Positions 8,744-17,172 of a stretch of DNA of 64,000 nucleotides are shown here, piece after piece. Made by a program: the position numbers and the translations under genes. The notes beneath the pieces were generated by a model, which saw only the letters and a list, made by a program, of their open reading frames with translations, searched no databases and had not been told where the DNA came from. Each line of letters begins with the position of its first letter. The first letter of the stretch is position 1. The DNA lies in the NCBI RefSeq assembly GCF_019800005.1, contig NZ_JABGCL010000016.1:62001-126000 (forward strand), read 5' to 3'. This DNA comes from Geminicoccus harenae. Its GTDB lineage: Bacteria > Pseudomonadota > Alphaproteobacteria > Geminicoccales > Geminicoccaceae.

Positions 8744-9109
8744 TCTCGTGATCCTGCCGATCGAGGCAGCAAGTGGCCGATGGTGTGTAGGCCATGGGTC
8801 AGGTGAGCTTGGTAGAAGCCCCAACTTGGATCATGCTGGCCCATGGCAGCCCGGTGACGCCGAGCTTTCGCGCCGCCAAGGGAGGCGGAGGCGGTCATCA
8901 GGTCCGCCGCCACCCTACCGGGAGCGGCACTTCGTCGAGTGGGGCATCGGCAAGCTGGACCAATTTCGGGGCTCGCCCACGGGCGGAAACAGCCCCACTA
9001 CCCCGCCATCGGCATCATCGCCGCCATCCTCCGTTGCAGCAGGTGCGTGCCGGCAGGACGCTGCGCAACCGGACCGGCCCGGCGGGCCCCAGCAGCGTCC
9101 GGAGCCCGT

Positions 9110-9751
9110 TCAGCCGATCCGGCGGCGGCGGATCAGGACGTAGAGCGCGCCGGCGCCGCCATGGTGGGTCTTGGCCTGGGTATAGGCCAGGACCTTGTCG
9201 CGCATCGGGATCTCGTCCAGCCAGCGTGGCGTCATGGTGCGCAGGATGCCGACATCGCCGCTGCCGCGCCCGGTGATCACCAGCACGCAGCGCGAGCCTA
9301 CCCGCCAGGCATGGTCGATGAAGGCGGCCAGGCGGTCATAGGCGGCGATCTGGGTCAGGCCGTGCAGGTCCAGGCGCGCCTCCACGATCATCTCGCCGCG
9401 ATGGAGGCGCTGCCAGGTGCGGCGGTCCAGGTCGACTGGGCCGCTGCGGTCTGCCCGGCGCGTGACCGGGCGGGAGACGGCCGGCCGTGGCATCGGCATC
9501 GGTGAGGGCGGGGGGGCCGGGGGCTGGGTCGCTTTCTGGGCGGCACCTGCAGATTGCTTCGCGGTCCTGCCGGGTCTCGCGTTCGTGGGAGCCGGCCTGG
9601 GCTGCACCGTTGCGGCAGGTGCGGCGGGGGGAGCAGGCGGGGCCACCGGCCGCGCGGTCTCCGCCGCGTCACGGGACAGGGGAGCCACGTCCTTGACGTA
9701 GTTGCGCCAGAGCGCCGCCTCGTCGGCGGAAGGGAGGCGGGGCCGGCGCAT
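9110..9751 (-). CDS. Smr-domain protein
   Basis: 213 aa. The C-terminal half is a small MutS-related (Smr) domain, recognisable by EARLDLHGLTQIAAYDRL, VLVITGRGSG and PRWLDEIPMRDKVLAYTQA followed by HHGGAGALYVLIRR; this fold is a nuclease in several proteins. The N-terminal part (about residues 25-105) is a Pro/Ala-rich linker of low complexity. The gene normally follows mltA in alphaproteobacteria, but here the three lut genes lie between them; it begins 11 bp after lutC and is probably cotranscribed with it. The cellular role of this subfamily is not known. Confidence 0.88.
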   Translation of the reverse strand: MRRPRLPSADEAALWRNYVKDVAPLSRDAAETARPVAPPAPPAAPAATVQPRPAPTNARPGRTAKQSAGAAQKATQPPAPPPSPMPMPRPAVSRPVTRRADRSGPVDLDRRTWQRLHRGEMIVEARLDLHGLTQIAAYDRLAAFIDHAWRVGSRCVLVITGRGSGDVGILRTMTPRWLDEIPMRDKVLAYTQAKTHHGGAGALYVLIRRRRIG

Positions 9752-9762
9752 CTGCTCGGGGC

Positions 9763-10458
9763 TCAGCCGGCCTGGAGATCGTCGACGAGCAGGATGGCCA
9801 GCCGGCGCGGCCCGTGGGCACCCAGCTCCAGCCTCTGCGCGATGTCGCCGGTCCGCGACGGGCCGGTGATGAAGTTGACCGAGCGCGGTGGGCGGCCCTG
9901 CTCTCGGCGCAGCTCCTGCCAGGCCTGCTCATAGGCGCCGAACACGCGGGCACTGGGCAGCACGATCAGGCTGTTCTCCGGCAGGAAGGCCAGGAGGGTC
10001 GGCCGCTCCGCGGCCGAGCACAGCATCAGCGTGCCGGTCTCGGCGATCCCGGCGAACGCCAGGGTGAGGCCCGCCCCGTCATGCTGGTCGGCATCGCCGA
10101 AGCGTAGGCGCAGGAGCGGCTGGCTGGCGAAGCCGGCGCCCTGCAGCACCGGGTCCGGTGCTACCACCAGCTTCTGCGGCAGGTTGTGCCGGCGCAGGAA
10201 GGCACTGGTGGCAGCGGGCACGTCTGCCAGGCGCGGCAGGCGTTCGACCTCGGCCTGGACGTTGCGCGCCATGGTGGTGAACAGCTCGATCCGGCCCTCC
10301 AGGTCGAGCTGGCCGCGTGCCGGGATCAGGTTCGGCGCTGGATGGAACACCCGCTGCTCGACCGTGGCGATCGCCGCCGCCTCGTCCTCGGGCGAGCGGC
10401 GGTACACGTCGCGCAGCCGGCCGAGGATCGCCGCGCGACGGCGCTCGTTGTCGCTCAT
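9763..10458 (-). CDS. lutC: Lactate utilisation protein C (LUD domain)
   Basis: 231-aa LUD-domain protein, the third subunit of the LutABC (YkgEFG) L-lactate oxidation complex, which turns lactate into pyruvate in the cytoplasm. LUD landmarks are the N-terminal RAAILGRLRDVYRR, the FAGIAETGTLML block with LPENSLIVL, and the closing NFITGPSRTGDIAQRLELG. It starts at the ATG at 10456-10458, overlapping the lutB stop by four bases, and a longer upstream frame is a shadow. Length is normal. Confidence 0.92.
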   Translation of the reverse strand: MSDNERRRAAILGRLRDVYRRSPEDEAAAIATVEQRVFHPAPNLIPARGQLDLEGRIELFTTMARNVQAEVERLPRLADVPAATSAFLRRHNLPQKLVVAPDPVLQGAGFASQPLLRLRFGDADQHDGAGLTLAFAGIAETGTLMLCSAAERPTLLAFLPENSLIVLPSARVFGAYEQAWQELRREQGRPPRSVNFITGPSRTGDIAQRLELGAHGPRRLAILLVDDLQAG

Positions 10459-11867
10459 GGGCGGCTCCTCTGGCGCTGCCGCCACTGCTGCATGAAGGTG
10501 CGGCCCTCCGGTGCCGGCAGGTCGCGGCTGACCGTCCAGCCCTCCGCCAGCGGCAGTCTGGCGAACCGGCCGCGCTTCTTGCCGAGGCGGCCGAGCACGC
10601 CCATCGCCAGCCGGGTCGCCAGCCGGTAGAGGGCCGGCCGGCGGGCGAGATAGCCCCACGCACCCAGGCCCTGGCGGACGGTGGATGGCATCAGCTGGCG
10701 CTTGAACTGCTCCTCGCGCCAGTGGCGCATCAGGTTGGGCAGCGGGATGCGGACCGGGCAGACCTCCTCGCAGCGCCCGCAGAAGGTCGAGGCGTTGGGC
10801 AGGGTATGGGCGCTCTCGATGCCCACGAATTGGGGGGTCAGCACCGAGCCCATCGGCCCGACATAGACCCAGCCATAGGCATGGCCGCCGGCGGCCAGAT
10901 AGACCGGGCAGTTGTTCATGCAGGCGCCACAGCGGATGCAGCGCAGCATGTCCTGGAACTTCGAGCCGATCATGCCGGTGCGGCCATTGTCCAGCAGCAC
11001 CACGTGGAACTGCTCCGGCCCGTCCAGGTCGCCCGGGCGCTTGGGGCCCGTCATCACGGTCGTGTAGGCCGAGAATTCCTGGCCGGTCGCCGAGCGCGCC
11101 AGCACGCGCAGGAGGGTGAAGGCGTCCTCCATGGAGGGGATCACCTTCTCCAGGCTGGCGATCACGACATGGACCTTGGGCAGGCCTTGCGTCAGCTCGG
11201 CATTGCCCTCGTTGGTGACGGTGATCGCCGAGCCGGTCTCCGCGATCAGGAAGTTCGCCCCGGTGATGCCGACATCGGCCTGCAGATATTTCTGGCGCAG
11301 CACGGTGCGCGCCTGGCCCACCAGCTCGGTCGGATCGTCGGTGCGCGGCAGGCCGTGGGTCTGCTCGAACAGGTCGGCCACCTGGTCCTTGGTCAGGTGG
11401 ACGGCCGGGCCCACCAGATGCGAGGGCGGCTCCTTGCGCAGCTGGATGATGTACTCACCGAGATCGGTCTCGACCGGCGTGATCCCGGCCGCTTCCAGAT
11501 GGTCGTTGAGGCCGATCTCCTCGGCGATCATCGACTTGGACTTGGTGACCGTCTTCGCATCCGCGCTCTCGCAGATCTCCTGGACGATCCGCCGTGCCTC
11601 GGCGGCGTCGCGCGCCCAATGCACCTGGCCGCCCGCGTCCAGGACCCGGGCCTCGAAGGCTTCCAGGTAGAAGTCCAGGTTGGCCAGCGCATGGTTCTTG
11701 ATGTCGCGTGCTTGGTCGCGGAGCTGCTCGAACTCCGGCAAACGCTCGGCCGCCAGGATGCGGCCGCGCTGCCAGCCGGTCTTGATGCCGCCGAGCGCGG
11801 TCTGCAGGTTCGGGTCGGCGAGGGCCGCCGCTGCCTTGGACTGGAAGGCGAGGCTGGTGGGCTGCAT
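10455..11867 (-). CDS. lutB: Lactate utilisation iron-sulfur protein B
   Basis: 470-aa subunit with an N-terminal LUD domain (about residues 60-290, with GANFLIAETGSAITVTNEGN) followed by two ferredoxin-like 4Fe-4S sites: CIRCGACMNNCPVY near residue 310 and CGRCEEVCPVRIPL near residue 360. It carries electrons from lactate in the LutABC complex. It lies 14 bp after lutA and overlaps lutC by four bases, a tight operon. All cluster cysteines are present, and the length matches the family. Confidence 0.94.
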   Translation of the reverse strand: MQPTSLAFQSKAAAALADPNLQTALGGIKTGWQRGRILAAERLPEFEQLRDQARDIKNHALANLDFYLEAFEARVLDAGGQVHWARDAAEARRIVQEICESADAKTVTKSKSMIAEEIGLNDHLEAAGITPVETDLGEYIIQLRKEPPSHLVGPAVHLTKDQVADLFEQTHGLPRTDDPTELVGQARTVLRQKYLQADVGITGANFLIAETGSAITVTNEGNAELTQGLPKVHVVIASLEKVIPSMEDAFTLLRVLARSATGQEFSAYTTVMTGPKRPGDLDGPEQFHVVLLDNGRTGMIGSKFQDMLRCIRCGACMNNCPVYLAAGGHAYGWVYVGPMGSVLTPQFVGIESAHTLPNASTFCGRCEEVCPVRIPLPNLMRHWREEQFKRQLMPSTVRQGLGAWGYLARRPALYRLATRLAMGVLGRLGKKRGRFARLPLAEGWTVSRDLPAPEGRTFMQQWRQRQRSRP

Positions 11868-11881
11868 GGCTGGCTTCTCCT

Positions 11882-12670
11882 TCAGGCGTCGGCCGGCCGG
11901 CCGATCGGCGGCGCGTCCAGCTCGCCGGCCAGGACCTCGGCGACGTGGCGCACCTCGACGGCGCTGCCCCGCCTGGCCAGGCGCCCGGCCATGTTCATCA
12001 GGCAGCCGAGATCGCCCGCGAGCAGGAGGTCCGCCCCGGTGCCCTCGATGTCGGCTGCCTTGTTGTCGACCATCTTGGTCGAGACCTGCGGGTATTTCAC
12101 GCAGAACGTCCCGCCGAAGCCGCAGCAGACCTCGGGCTCCTTCATCTCGGTGACCGCCAGGCCGGCGACACCCTCCAGCAGGAGGCGCGGCTGGCGCTTG
12201 ACCTTCAGCTCGCGCAGGCCGGCACAGCTGTCGTGATAGGTGGCATGCCGCTCCAGCTGCGCCGGCACGGCCCGGACCCCCAGCACGTCGACCAGGAAGC
12301 TCACCAGCTCGTGGCAGCGGCCGGCGAACTCCTTGGCACGCGCGGCGGTGGCCGGATCGTCCTCGAACAGGTCCGGCACATGGGTGCGCAGCATCCCGGC
12401 ACAGGAGCCGGACGGCGCCACCACATAGTCATAGCCCTCGAACGCGTCGATCAGGCCCCGCACCAGCGCCTCGGTGGTCGCACGATCGCCGGAATTGAAG
12501 GCGGGCTGGCCGCAGCAGGTCTGGGCTTCCGGCACCTCGACCGTGCAGCCGGCATCCTCCAGCAGCTTCACCGCGGCAAAGCCCACCGATGGCCGGAACA
12601 GGTCGACGAGGCAGGTCACGAACAGGCCCACCCGGGGGCCGGGACGAGAGGATGATTGGGCGGAGTTCAT
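11882..12670 (-). CDS. lutA: Lactate utilisation protein A ((Fe-S)-binding, two CCG domains)
   Basis: 262-aa cysteine-rich protein of the LutA/GlcF/HdrB type. It has two CCG-type repeats: CLVDLFRPSVG with AQTCCGQPAFNSGD in the first and YHDSCAGLRELKVKRQP with EVCCGFGGTFCVKYP in the second, then GDLGCLMNMAGRL. These bind the iron-sulfur centre of lactate oxidase LutABC. It is first in the lutABC(-smr) operon, 70 bp upstream-to-downstream from the mltA stop, so its promoter is probably in that 70-bp gap or it is read through from mltA. No FCD-type lutR regulator is beside it. Confidence 0.94.
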   Translation of the reverse strand: MNSAQSSSRPGPRVGLFVTCLVDLFRPSVGFAAVKLLEDAGCTVEVPEAQTCCGQPAFNSGDRATTEALVRGLIDAFEGYDYVVAPSGSCAGMLRTHVPDLFEDDPATAARAKEFAGRCHELVSFLVDVLGVRAVPAQLERHATYHDSCAGLRELKVKRQPRLLLEGVAGLAVTEMKEPEVCCGFGGTFCVKYPQVSTKMVDNKAADIEGTGADLLLAGDLGCLMNMAGRLARRGSAVEVRHVAEVLAGELDAPPIGRPADA

Positions 12671-12740
12671 GAAGCGACCTTAGAGCCTTTTGCGCAGGCA
12701 CAAAACGTTGAGGCTGGACGGGAACGGGCAGCCACGGCCC

Positions 12741-13943
12741 TCAGCTCGTGGGGGCCGCGGCCTTGGGCAGCAGGATCCACATGCGCCCCTGGCTCTTCAT
12801 CGGCCCGGCAATCCGTTCGGCCGTGGGGCCCACGCCCAGGAACAGGTCGGCCCGCACGGCACCCTTGATTGCGCCACCCGTGTCCTGGGCCACCGCCAGG
12901 GTGCGCAGCGGTGCCCCGCCGACCTCGGGCGGCAGATGGGTGTCCAGCCACATGGGCGCCCCCAGCGGCCAGATCGAGCGGTCCACCGCCAGCGAATGGC
13001 CGGCGGTCAGCGGGATGCCCAGCGCACCTGGCGCACCCTGGTCGTCCGGCAGGTCGGGCAGGGGCCGGAAGAACACGTAGGACGGGTTGCGCCACATCAG
13101 CGCCTCCGCCTTGTCCGGATTCGCTTCCAGCCAGGCCCGGATCGTCTGCAGCGACACCTCTTCCTTGCTGAGCTCGCCGGATGCCACCAACTCGCGGCCG
13201 ATCGCGTGGTACAGCCGGCCGTTCTGGTCGGCATAGCCGATGCGCTGCATCGTGCCGTCCGGCAGCCGTACCCGGCCGGAGCCCTGGATCTGCAGGAAGA
13301 ACTTGCCGATCGGGTCGTCGACCCAGAGCAGCTCCAGATTCTGGGCGCTGAGCGCCCCCTGGTCGATCGCGGCGCGGTCGGGATAGAGCACCAGCCTGCC
13401 GTTCTCGACCCGGCCGGCCACGCGCCGGCCCTGGAGATCCTCGGCGAACTCGCCCAGGTCCACGGTCACCAGGTCGGCCGGCCGCGCGTGCAGCGGGACG
13501 CGGAAGCGTTCCGAAGGCTCGCGGGAGCCTTCGAGCACCGGCTCGTAATAGCCGGTGATCAGCCCCTCGGGCTTGCCGCCATCGGTGATCGCGAACGGCT
13601 GGAACCAGGCCTCGAAGAAGGCCTGCGCCGAGGCGTCGTCGGTGGGCGTGATCCGGGCCTGCCGGCAGGCGTCCTGCCAGGCCGACAGCCTGCCGGCGAA
13701 ATCCTTGCCGCCGAACCGGGCATCGGGATCCGCCTTCTCGATCCGGCCGCAGCCCGCGACGAAGGCGCGCAGCGCCGCGGACGGGCTGGTGCCGGGCCAG
13801 CCGGCGAGCTCGGTGAACGCGGCGGGCTCCAGCGCCATGCCGGGCTCGGGCTCGGGCGGCTCGGGAGCGCAGGCGCCGAGCAGCAGGAGGGCGCCTGCCA
13901 GGAACCGACAGGCCGGGGTCTGCAGCCAGGACGGCACGGTCAT
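12741..13943 (-). CDS. mltA: Membrane-bound lytic murein transglycosylase A
   Basis: 400-aa lipoprotein. The signal LAGALLLLGAC has a lipobox cysteine near residue 25. The MltA barrel and 3D domain follow: LITGYYEPVLEGSREPS, WVDDPIGKFFLQIQGSGRV, IRAWLEANPDKAEALMWRN and the late VAQDTGGAIKGAVRADLF, in which the aspartate of QDTGGAI is the expected catalytic acid. It cleaves peptidoglycan strands to anhydro-muropeptides at the outer membrane. It overlaps the TIM44-like gene by four bases, a pairing usual in alphaproteobacteria. Confidence 0.95.
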   Translation of the reverse strand: MTVPSWLQTPACRFLAGALLLLGACAPEPPEPEPGMALEPAAFTELAGWPGTSPSAALRAFVAGCGRIEKADPDARFGGKDFAGRLSAWQDACRQARITPTDDASAQAFFEAWFQPFAITDGGKPEGLITGYYEPVLEGSREPSERFRVPLHARPADLVTVDLGEFAEDLQGRRVAGRVENGRLVLYPDRAAIDQGALSAQNLELLWVDDPIGKFFLQIQGSGRVRLPDGTMQRIGYADQNGRLYHAIGRELVASGELSKEEVSLQTIRAWLEANPDKAEALMWRNPSYVFFRPLPDLPDDQGAPGALGIPLTAGHSLAVDRSIWPLGAPMWLDTHLPPEVGGAPLRTLAVAQDTGGAIKGAVRADLFLGVGPTAERIAGPMKSQGRMWILLPKAAAPTS

Positions 13944-14638
13944 TCCGGAGTCGCGGTCTCGGCGAGCAGCCAGTTGGGGTCGGGCGAGCGGACCGGGCGC
14001 TCGAACGTCCAGAGGTCGACCACCTCCTCCGGCCGCGCCGGGTCGCCGGCGATCGGGCGGCCGGACGCGTCGCGGGTCACGTTGATCTGCCGGCTGACGA
14101 AGCGCAGCGTCACCCGGGCGATGCCATGGCGCACCGAGGCTTCCACCAATTCGCTGGCCGGCTCGGCCATGATCTCGGTTTCCAGCCGCTCGCCGGCGGC
14201 GTCGCGCTGGTCGATCGCGGCCTTGAAGTTGCGGAACACCTGGTCCGACAGGAGCGGGCGCAGCGCCGCTAGGTCGCCGCGCGCGAACGCGTCGACGATC
14301 ATGCCGAAGGCGCTCTTCGCACCGGTCATGAACCCGGCCAGGTCGAAGCCCGGGTCGGCCGCGCGCAGGGCGGCCAGGCCCGTACCGTCGACCACGGGCT
14401 CGGCCGGGGGCATGTCCACCGGTCGGCCGCGCCGGTCGGGCAGCGGCACGACATTGTCACCTACGCCGTCACCCTGGCCGGCCTTCTCCGCCGCGCGCGC
14501 CCGCGCCTCCTGCTCGCGCTCCAGGGGATGCCGCTCGAGGCCAGTCCGACGTCCGAGCACGCTGCGCAGCCGGTAGGCGATGAATGCCGCCACCATTGCG
14601 AAGAAGAGGATGTCGATATAGGCGAAACCGTCGGACAT
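13940..14638 (-). CDS. TIM44-like domain inner-membrane protein
   Basis: 232-aa protein with an N-terminal membrane segment (YIDILFFAMVAAFIAYRL, residues 6-23), a charged linker, and a C-terminal TIM44-like domain from about residue 95 (FMTGAKSAFGMIVDAFARGD, LLSDQVFRNFKAAIDQRD, then WTFERPVRSPDPNWLLAET). It is the bacterial relative of the mitochondrial import motor anchor; its role in bacteria is unclear. The ATG at 14636-14638 is chosen because it places the membrane helix at the N-terminus; a longer frame upstream is a shadow. It heads the mltA unit. Confidence 0.9.
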   Translation of the reverse strand: MSDGFAYIDILFFAMVAAFIAYRLRSVLGRRTGLERHPLEREQEARARAAEKAGQGDGVGDNVVPLPDRRGRPVDMPPAEPVVDGTGLAALRAADPGFDLAGFMTGAKSAFGMIVDAFARGDLAALRPLLSDQVFRNFKAAIDQRDAAGERLETEIMAEPASELVEASVRHGIARVTLRFVSRQINVTRDASGRPIAGDPARPEEVVDLWTFERPVRSPDPNWLLAETATPE

Positions 14639-14761
14639 GATACCTGTTCGTTGAACGTGGCGGGAGGTGCAGCGCCCGCCAGATCGTTCCAATGGGCGCA
14701 CCGGTCCGCCTGAACCGATGGGCGCCGCGATGGATCGGCCATCGTAGGCGAACCGCCGTGG

Positions 14762-15334
14762 ATGGACCCGGCTCACTCCATCATATATGTCGCCATCGCC
14801 GAAGACAAAGCGCCAGCCTTGCCGATCCGATTACTCCGCTTCCTGCCGCTCGCCTGGTTCATCCTGGAGGTCGTCGTCCTGATCGAGGTCGGCCAGGAGA
14901 TCGGCGCGCTCGCCACCGTGGGCCTGCTGCTGCTGGCCGCCGTGCTGGGCAGCCTCCTGATCCGCCATGCGGGCCTGAGCGTGCTGGCCTCGATGGTGGG
15001 GCCGGATCCCGGCGGGCGCACCACGCTGGAGCGGATGCAGGCCGCCGGCTGGAAGGTGGCGGCGGGCTTCCTCCTGATCCTGCCGGGCTTCGCCAGCGAC
15101 GTGGTCGCCCTGCTCCTGTGCCTGCCGCCGGTGCGCAAGCTGCTGGCGAGCCTCCTGCCGCAGCCGCGCGTGACGCGCCGCAGCGTGATCGAGGGCGAGT
15201 TCCACGAGGTCGAGCCGGTGCCGGACGGCACGCTGGCGCCGCCACCCGGGGACGGCCCGCACCCGGCCGGCCCGGAGGATCGCCCGCACAACCCCTGGTC
15301 CGGCTCAGGCCCCCGGCCCGGGCCGGGCGGCTGA
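14762..15334 (+). CDS. fxsA: FxsA family membrane protein
   Basis: 190-aa integral membrane protein of the FxsA family. Hydrophobic segments LLRFLPLAWFILEVVVLIEV, TVGLLLLAAVLGSLLIRHAG and the loop ERMQAAGWKVAAGFLLILPG with FASDVVALLLCLPPVR are characteristic. The C-terminus is a Gly/Pro-rich cytoplasmic tail. In E. coli it relieves phage T7 exclusion by F; the cellular function is unknown. The start at 14762 gives about 20 residues ahead of the first helix and may be a little long. Divergent from the TIM44-like gene; the phosphatase gene follows after 10 bp. Confidence 0.9.
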   Translation: MDPAHSIIYVAIAEDKAPALPIRLLRFLPLAWFILEVVVLIEVGQEIGALATVGLLLLAAVLGSLLIRHAGLSVLASMVGPDPGGRTTLERMQAAGWKVAAGFLLILPGFASDVVALLLCLPPVRKLLASLLPQPRVTRRSVIEGEFHEVEPVPDGTLAPPPGDGPHPAGPEDRPHNPWSGSGPRPGPGG

Positions 15335-15344
15335 CCTCCCGGCG

Positions 15345-15902
15345 ATGCTGCTGATCCGCCACGCCCAGTCCGAGTGGAACGTCCGCTTCAGCCGCACCCG
15401 CATCGATGCCGGGCCAGCCGACCCGGTGCTCACCCCGGCCGGGCGGGAACAGGCCGGTGCGGCCGCGGCCCTGCTCGCCGGGTGGCCGATCCGGGCGATC
15501 GTCACCAGCCCCTATCGCCGCTGCCTGGAAACCGCCGCCCTGATCGCGGACCGGATCCACGCCCCGGTGCGGGTCGATGCGCTGGTGCGCGAGCGCTGCG
15601 CCTTTTCCTGCGACCGCGGCTCGCCACCGGGCCTGCTCGGCCGCCTCTGGCCGGAGCTAGACTTCGACCATCTGGACGAATCCTGGTGGGGCCGGGCGAT
15701 CGAGAGCCAGCCGAGCATCCGGCGCCGCGCGGCTGCGTTCCGTGAGGAGGCTCGTACCTGGCCGGACCAGGATCGGACCCTGGTCGTCACGCACTGGGGC
15801 TTCCTGCGCGCACTCACCGGGCTCGAGGTCGAGAACGGCACGCTGGTGAGCTATGATCCGGTGAGCGGTGCTTCCCGCGAGGAAGCGGTCGTACCTGCCT
15901 GA
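15345..15902 (+). CDS. Histidine phosphatase family protein
   Basis: 185-aa enzyme of the phosphoglycerate-mutase-like superfamily. The catalytic LLIRHAQSEWN (RHG-type motif written RHA) is at residues 2-12; ITSPYRRCLETA-like VTSPYRRCLETAAL and VVTHWGFLRALTG supply the second Arg and His. The motif RHAQ rather than RHGE/RHGQ is a small deviation. Substrate not predictable. It sits between fxsA and secB, all on the plus strand. Confidence 0.88.
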   Translation: MLLIRHAQSEWNVRFSRTRIDAGPADPVLTPAGREQAGAAAALLAGWPIRAIVTSPYRRCLETAALIADRIHAPVRVDALVRERCAFSCDRGSPPGLLGRLWPELDFDHLDESWWGRAIESQPSIRRRAAAFREEARTWPDQDRTLVVTHWGFLRALTGLEVENGTLVSYDPVSGASREEAVVPA

Positions 15903-16062
15903 AGGCCGCCGGGAGGGCGGCATCAGGCCCCGGGAGAGCGGCAATCAGGCGTCGCCCCTGCCGGCCCCACCTGCTAGGAAGCGCCGCGACGGCGCCGGGA
16001 CCGGTTTCCCGGCGCGAGCACCTTGCCATAGCCACGGGACCATCCCGGATGGAGCCGATCTG

Positions 16063-16566
16063 ATGAGTGACGAAACCCCCACCAACGGCCAGGCCGGGCA
16101 GGCCCAGCAGCAGCAGGCGCCGCGCCTGTCCATCGTCCTGCAGTACATCAAGGACATCTCGTTCGAGAACCCGAAGGCGCCGGCCGGGCTGCAGAGCAAT
16201 GTTCGGCCCGAGATCCAGATCAAGGTCGACACCCGCGCCACCCAGGTCAGCAACGAGGGCCACTACGAGGTCGTGATCGACCTGGAGGTCGAGGCCAAGG
16301 CGTCCGGCGACACGATCTTCCTGCTGGAGCTGGACTATGCCGGCGTTTTCCAGATCGCGAACATCCCGCCGGACAGCCTGCAGCCGCTGCTCATGATCGA
16401 GTGCCCGCGCCTCCTGTTCCCGTTCGCGCGGCGGATCGTGGCCGACATGACCCGCGATGGCGGCTTCCCGCCGCTCATGATCGACCCGATCGACTTCGTG
16501 ACCCTCTACCGCCAGCGGCTGGCGGCGGCGAGCCAGGGCGCGCAGGCGGACGACGCCACCGCCTGA
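16063..16566 (+). CDS. secB: Protein-export chaperone SecB
   Basis: 167-aa cytoplasmic chaperone that keeps preproteins unfolded and hands them to SecA. The Gln-rich N-terminus is followed by the diagnostic LSIVLQYIKDISFENPKAP, EVVIDLEVEAKASGDTIFLL, ELDYAGVFQI and IECPRLLFPFARRIVAD, then PPLMIDPIDFVTLYRQR. The ATG at 16063 is chosen because it gives the family N-terminus; a longer frame begins within the phosphatase gene. Flanked by fxsA and coaE/dnaQ-type genes, as usual in alphaproteobacteria. It ends 7 bp from the convergent LOG gene. Confidence 0.96.
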   Translation: MSDETPTNGQAGQAQQQQAPRLSIVLQYIKDISFENPKAPAGLQSNVRPEIQIKVDTRATQVSNEGHYEVVIDLEVEAKASGDTIFLLELDYAGVFQIANIPPDSLQPLLMIECPRLLFPFARRIVADMTRDGGFPPLMIDPIDFVTLYRQRLAAASQGAQADDATA

Positions 16567-16573
16567 GCCGGTC

Positions 16574-17152
16574 TCAGGGGGCGCCGGTCGGGGGCAGGTC
16601 CGGGTGCCGGGCCGCCACCAGCTCCAGCGCCTCCTCGACCTCGCCGGCAACCGTCGCGAGGGCCAGGGCGGAGGGCTCGGCGAAGCCTTCCGCGACCACG
16701 TGGCAGGCGAGCTCCAGCCAGGGCGTCCAGAACCGGCCGGTCCGGTCGAGCAGCACGATCGGCTTGCGGTGCTCGTCGAGCTGCTTGAGCGTCATGACGT
16801 CCAGCAGCTCGTCGATCGTGCCGAAGCCGCCGGGCAGGACCAGGTAGCCGTCCGCCCCGTCGATCAGCAGCCGCTTGCGCTGGAACATGGTGTCGACCAC
16901 GTCCAGCCGGTGCAGGCCGGGCATGGCGACCTCGCGGCCGACCAAGTGCCGGGTGGTGACGCCATGGACCTCGCCGCCATTCTCCAGCACCGCCTGGGCG
17001 ACGATCCCCATCAGGCCGACATGGCCGCCGCCATAGACGAGCTCCCAGCCGCGCCGGCCGATCGCCTGGCCGAGCTCGGCGGCCAGCTCGGCATGAACCG
17101 GGTCGCGGCCGGGGCGCGAGCCGCAGAACACCGCGACCCGGTGGCGCGCCAC
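16574..17152 (-). CDS. LOG family protein (cytokinin riboside 5'-monophosphate phosphoribohydrolase type)
   Basis: 192-aa Rossmann-like protein of the LOG/TIGR00730 family. The family motifs are VFCGSRPGRDP at the start, ELVYGGGHVGLMGIVAQAVL, the MFQRKRLLI block (residues 90-98) and the signature PGGFGTIDELL with the catalytic Arg/Glu set. These enzymes remove ribose phosphate from adenine-type nucleotides. It is 20 bp downstream of ilvE on the same strand and convergent with secB. Confidence 0.92.
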   Translation of the reverse strand: MARHRVAVFCGSRPGRDPVHAELAAELGQAIGRRGWELVYGGGHVGLMGIVAQAVLENGGEVHGVTTRHLVGREVAMPGLHRLDVVDTMFQRKRLLIDGADGYLVLPGGFGTIDELLDVMTLKQLDEHRKPIVLLDRTGRFWTPWLELACHVVAEGFAEPSALALATVAGEVEEALELVAARHPDLPPTGAP

Positions 17153-17172
17153 CGGCCCGGCCGTGGCGGCGC

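Larger units (their letters stand above)
8257..9109. other. Gene-poor remnant region
   Basis: Some 850 bp in which no frame on either strand combines a start site, consistent codon bias and recognisable protein. It holds the short fragment at 8451-8537 and the hairpin at 8723-8743. With the truncated frame at 8017-8256 it looks like decayed DNA left from past insertions or deletions. Confidence 0.5.
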
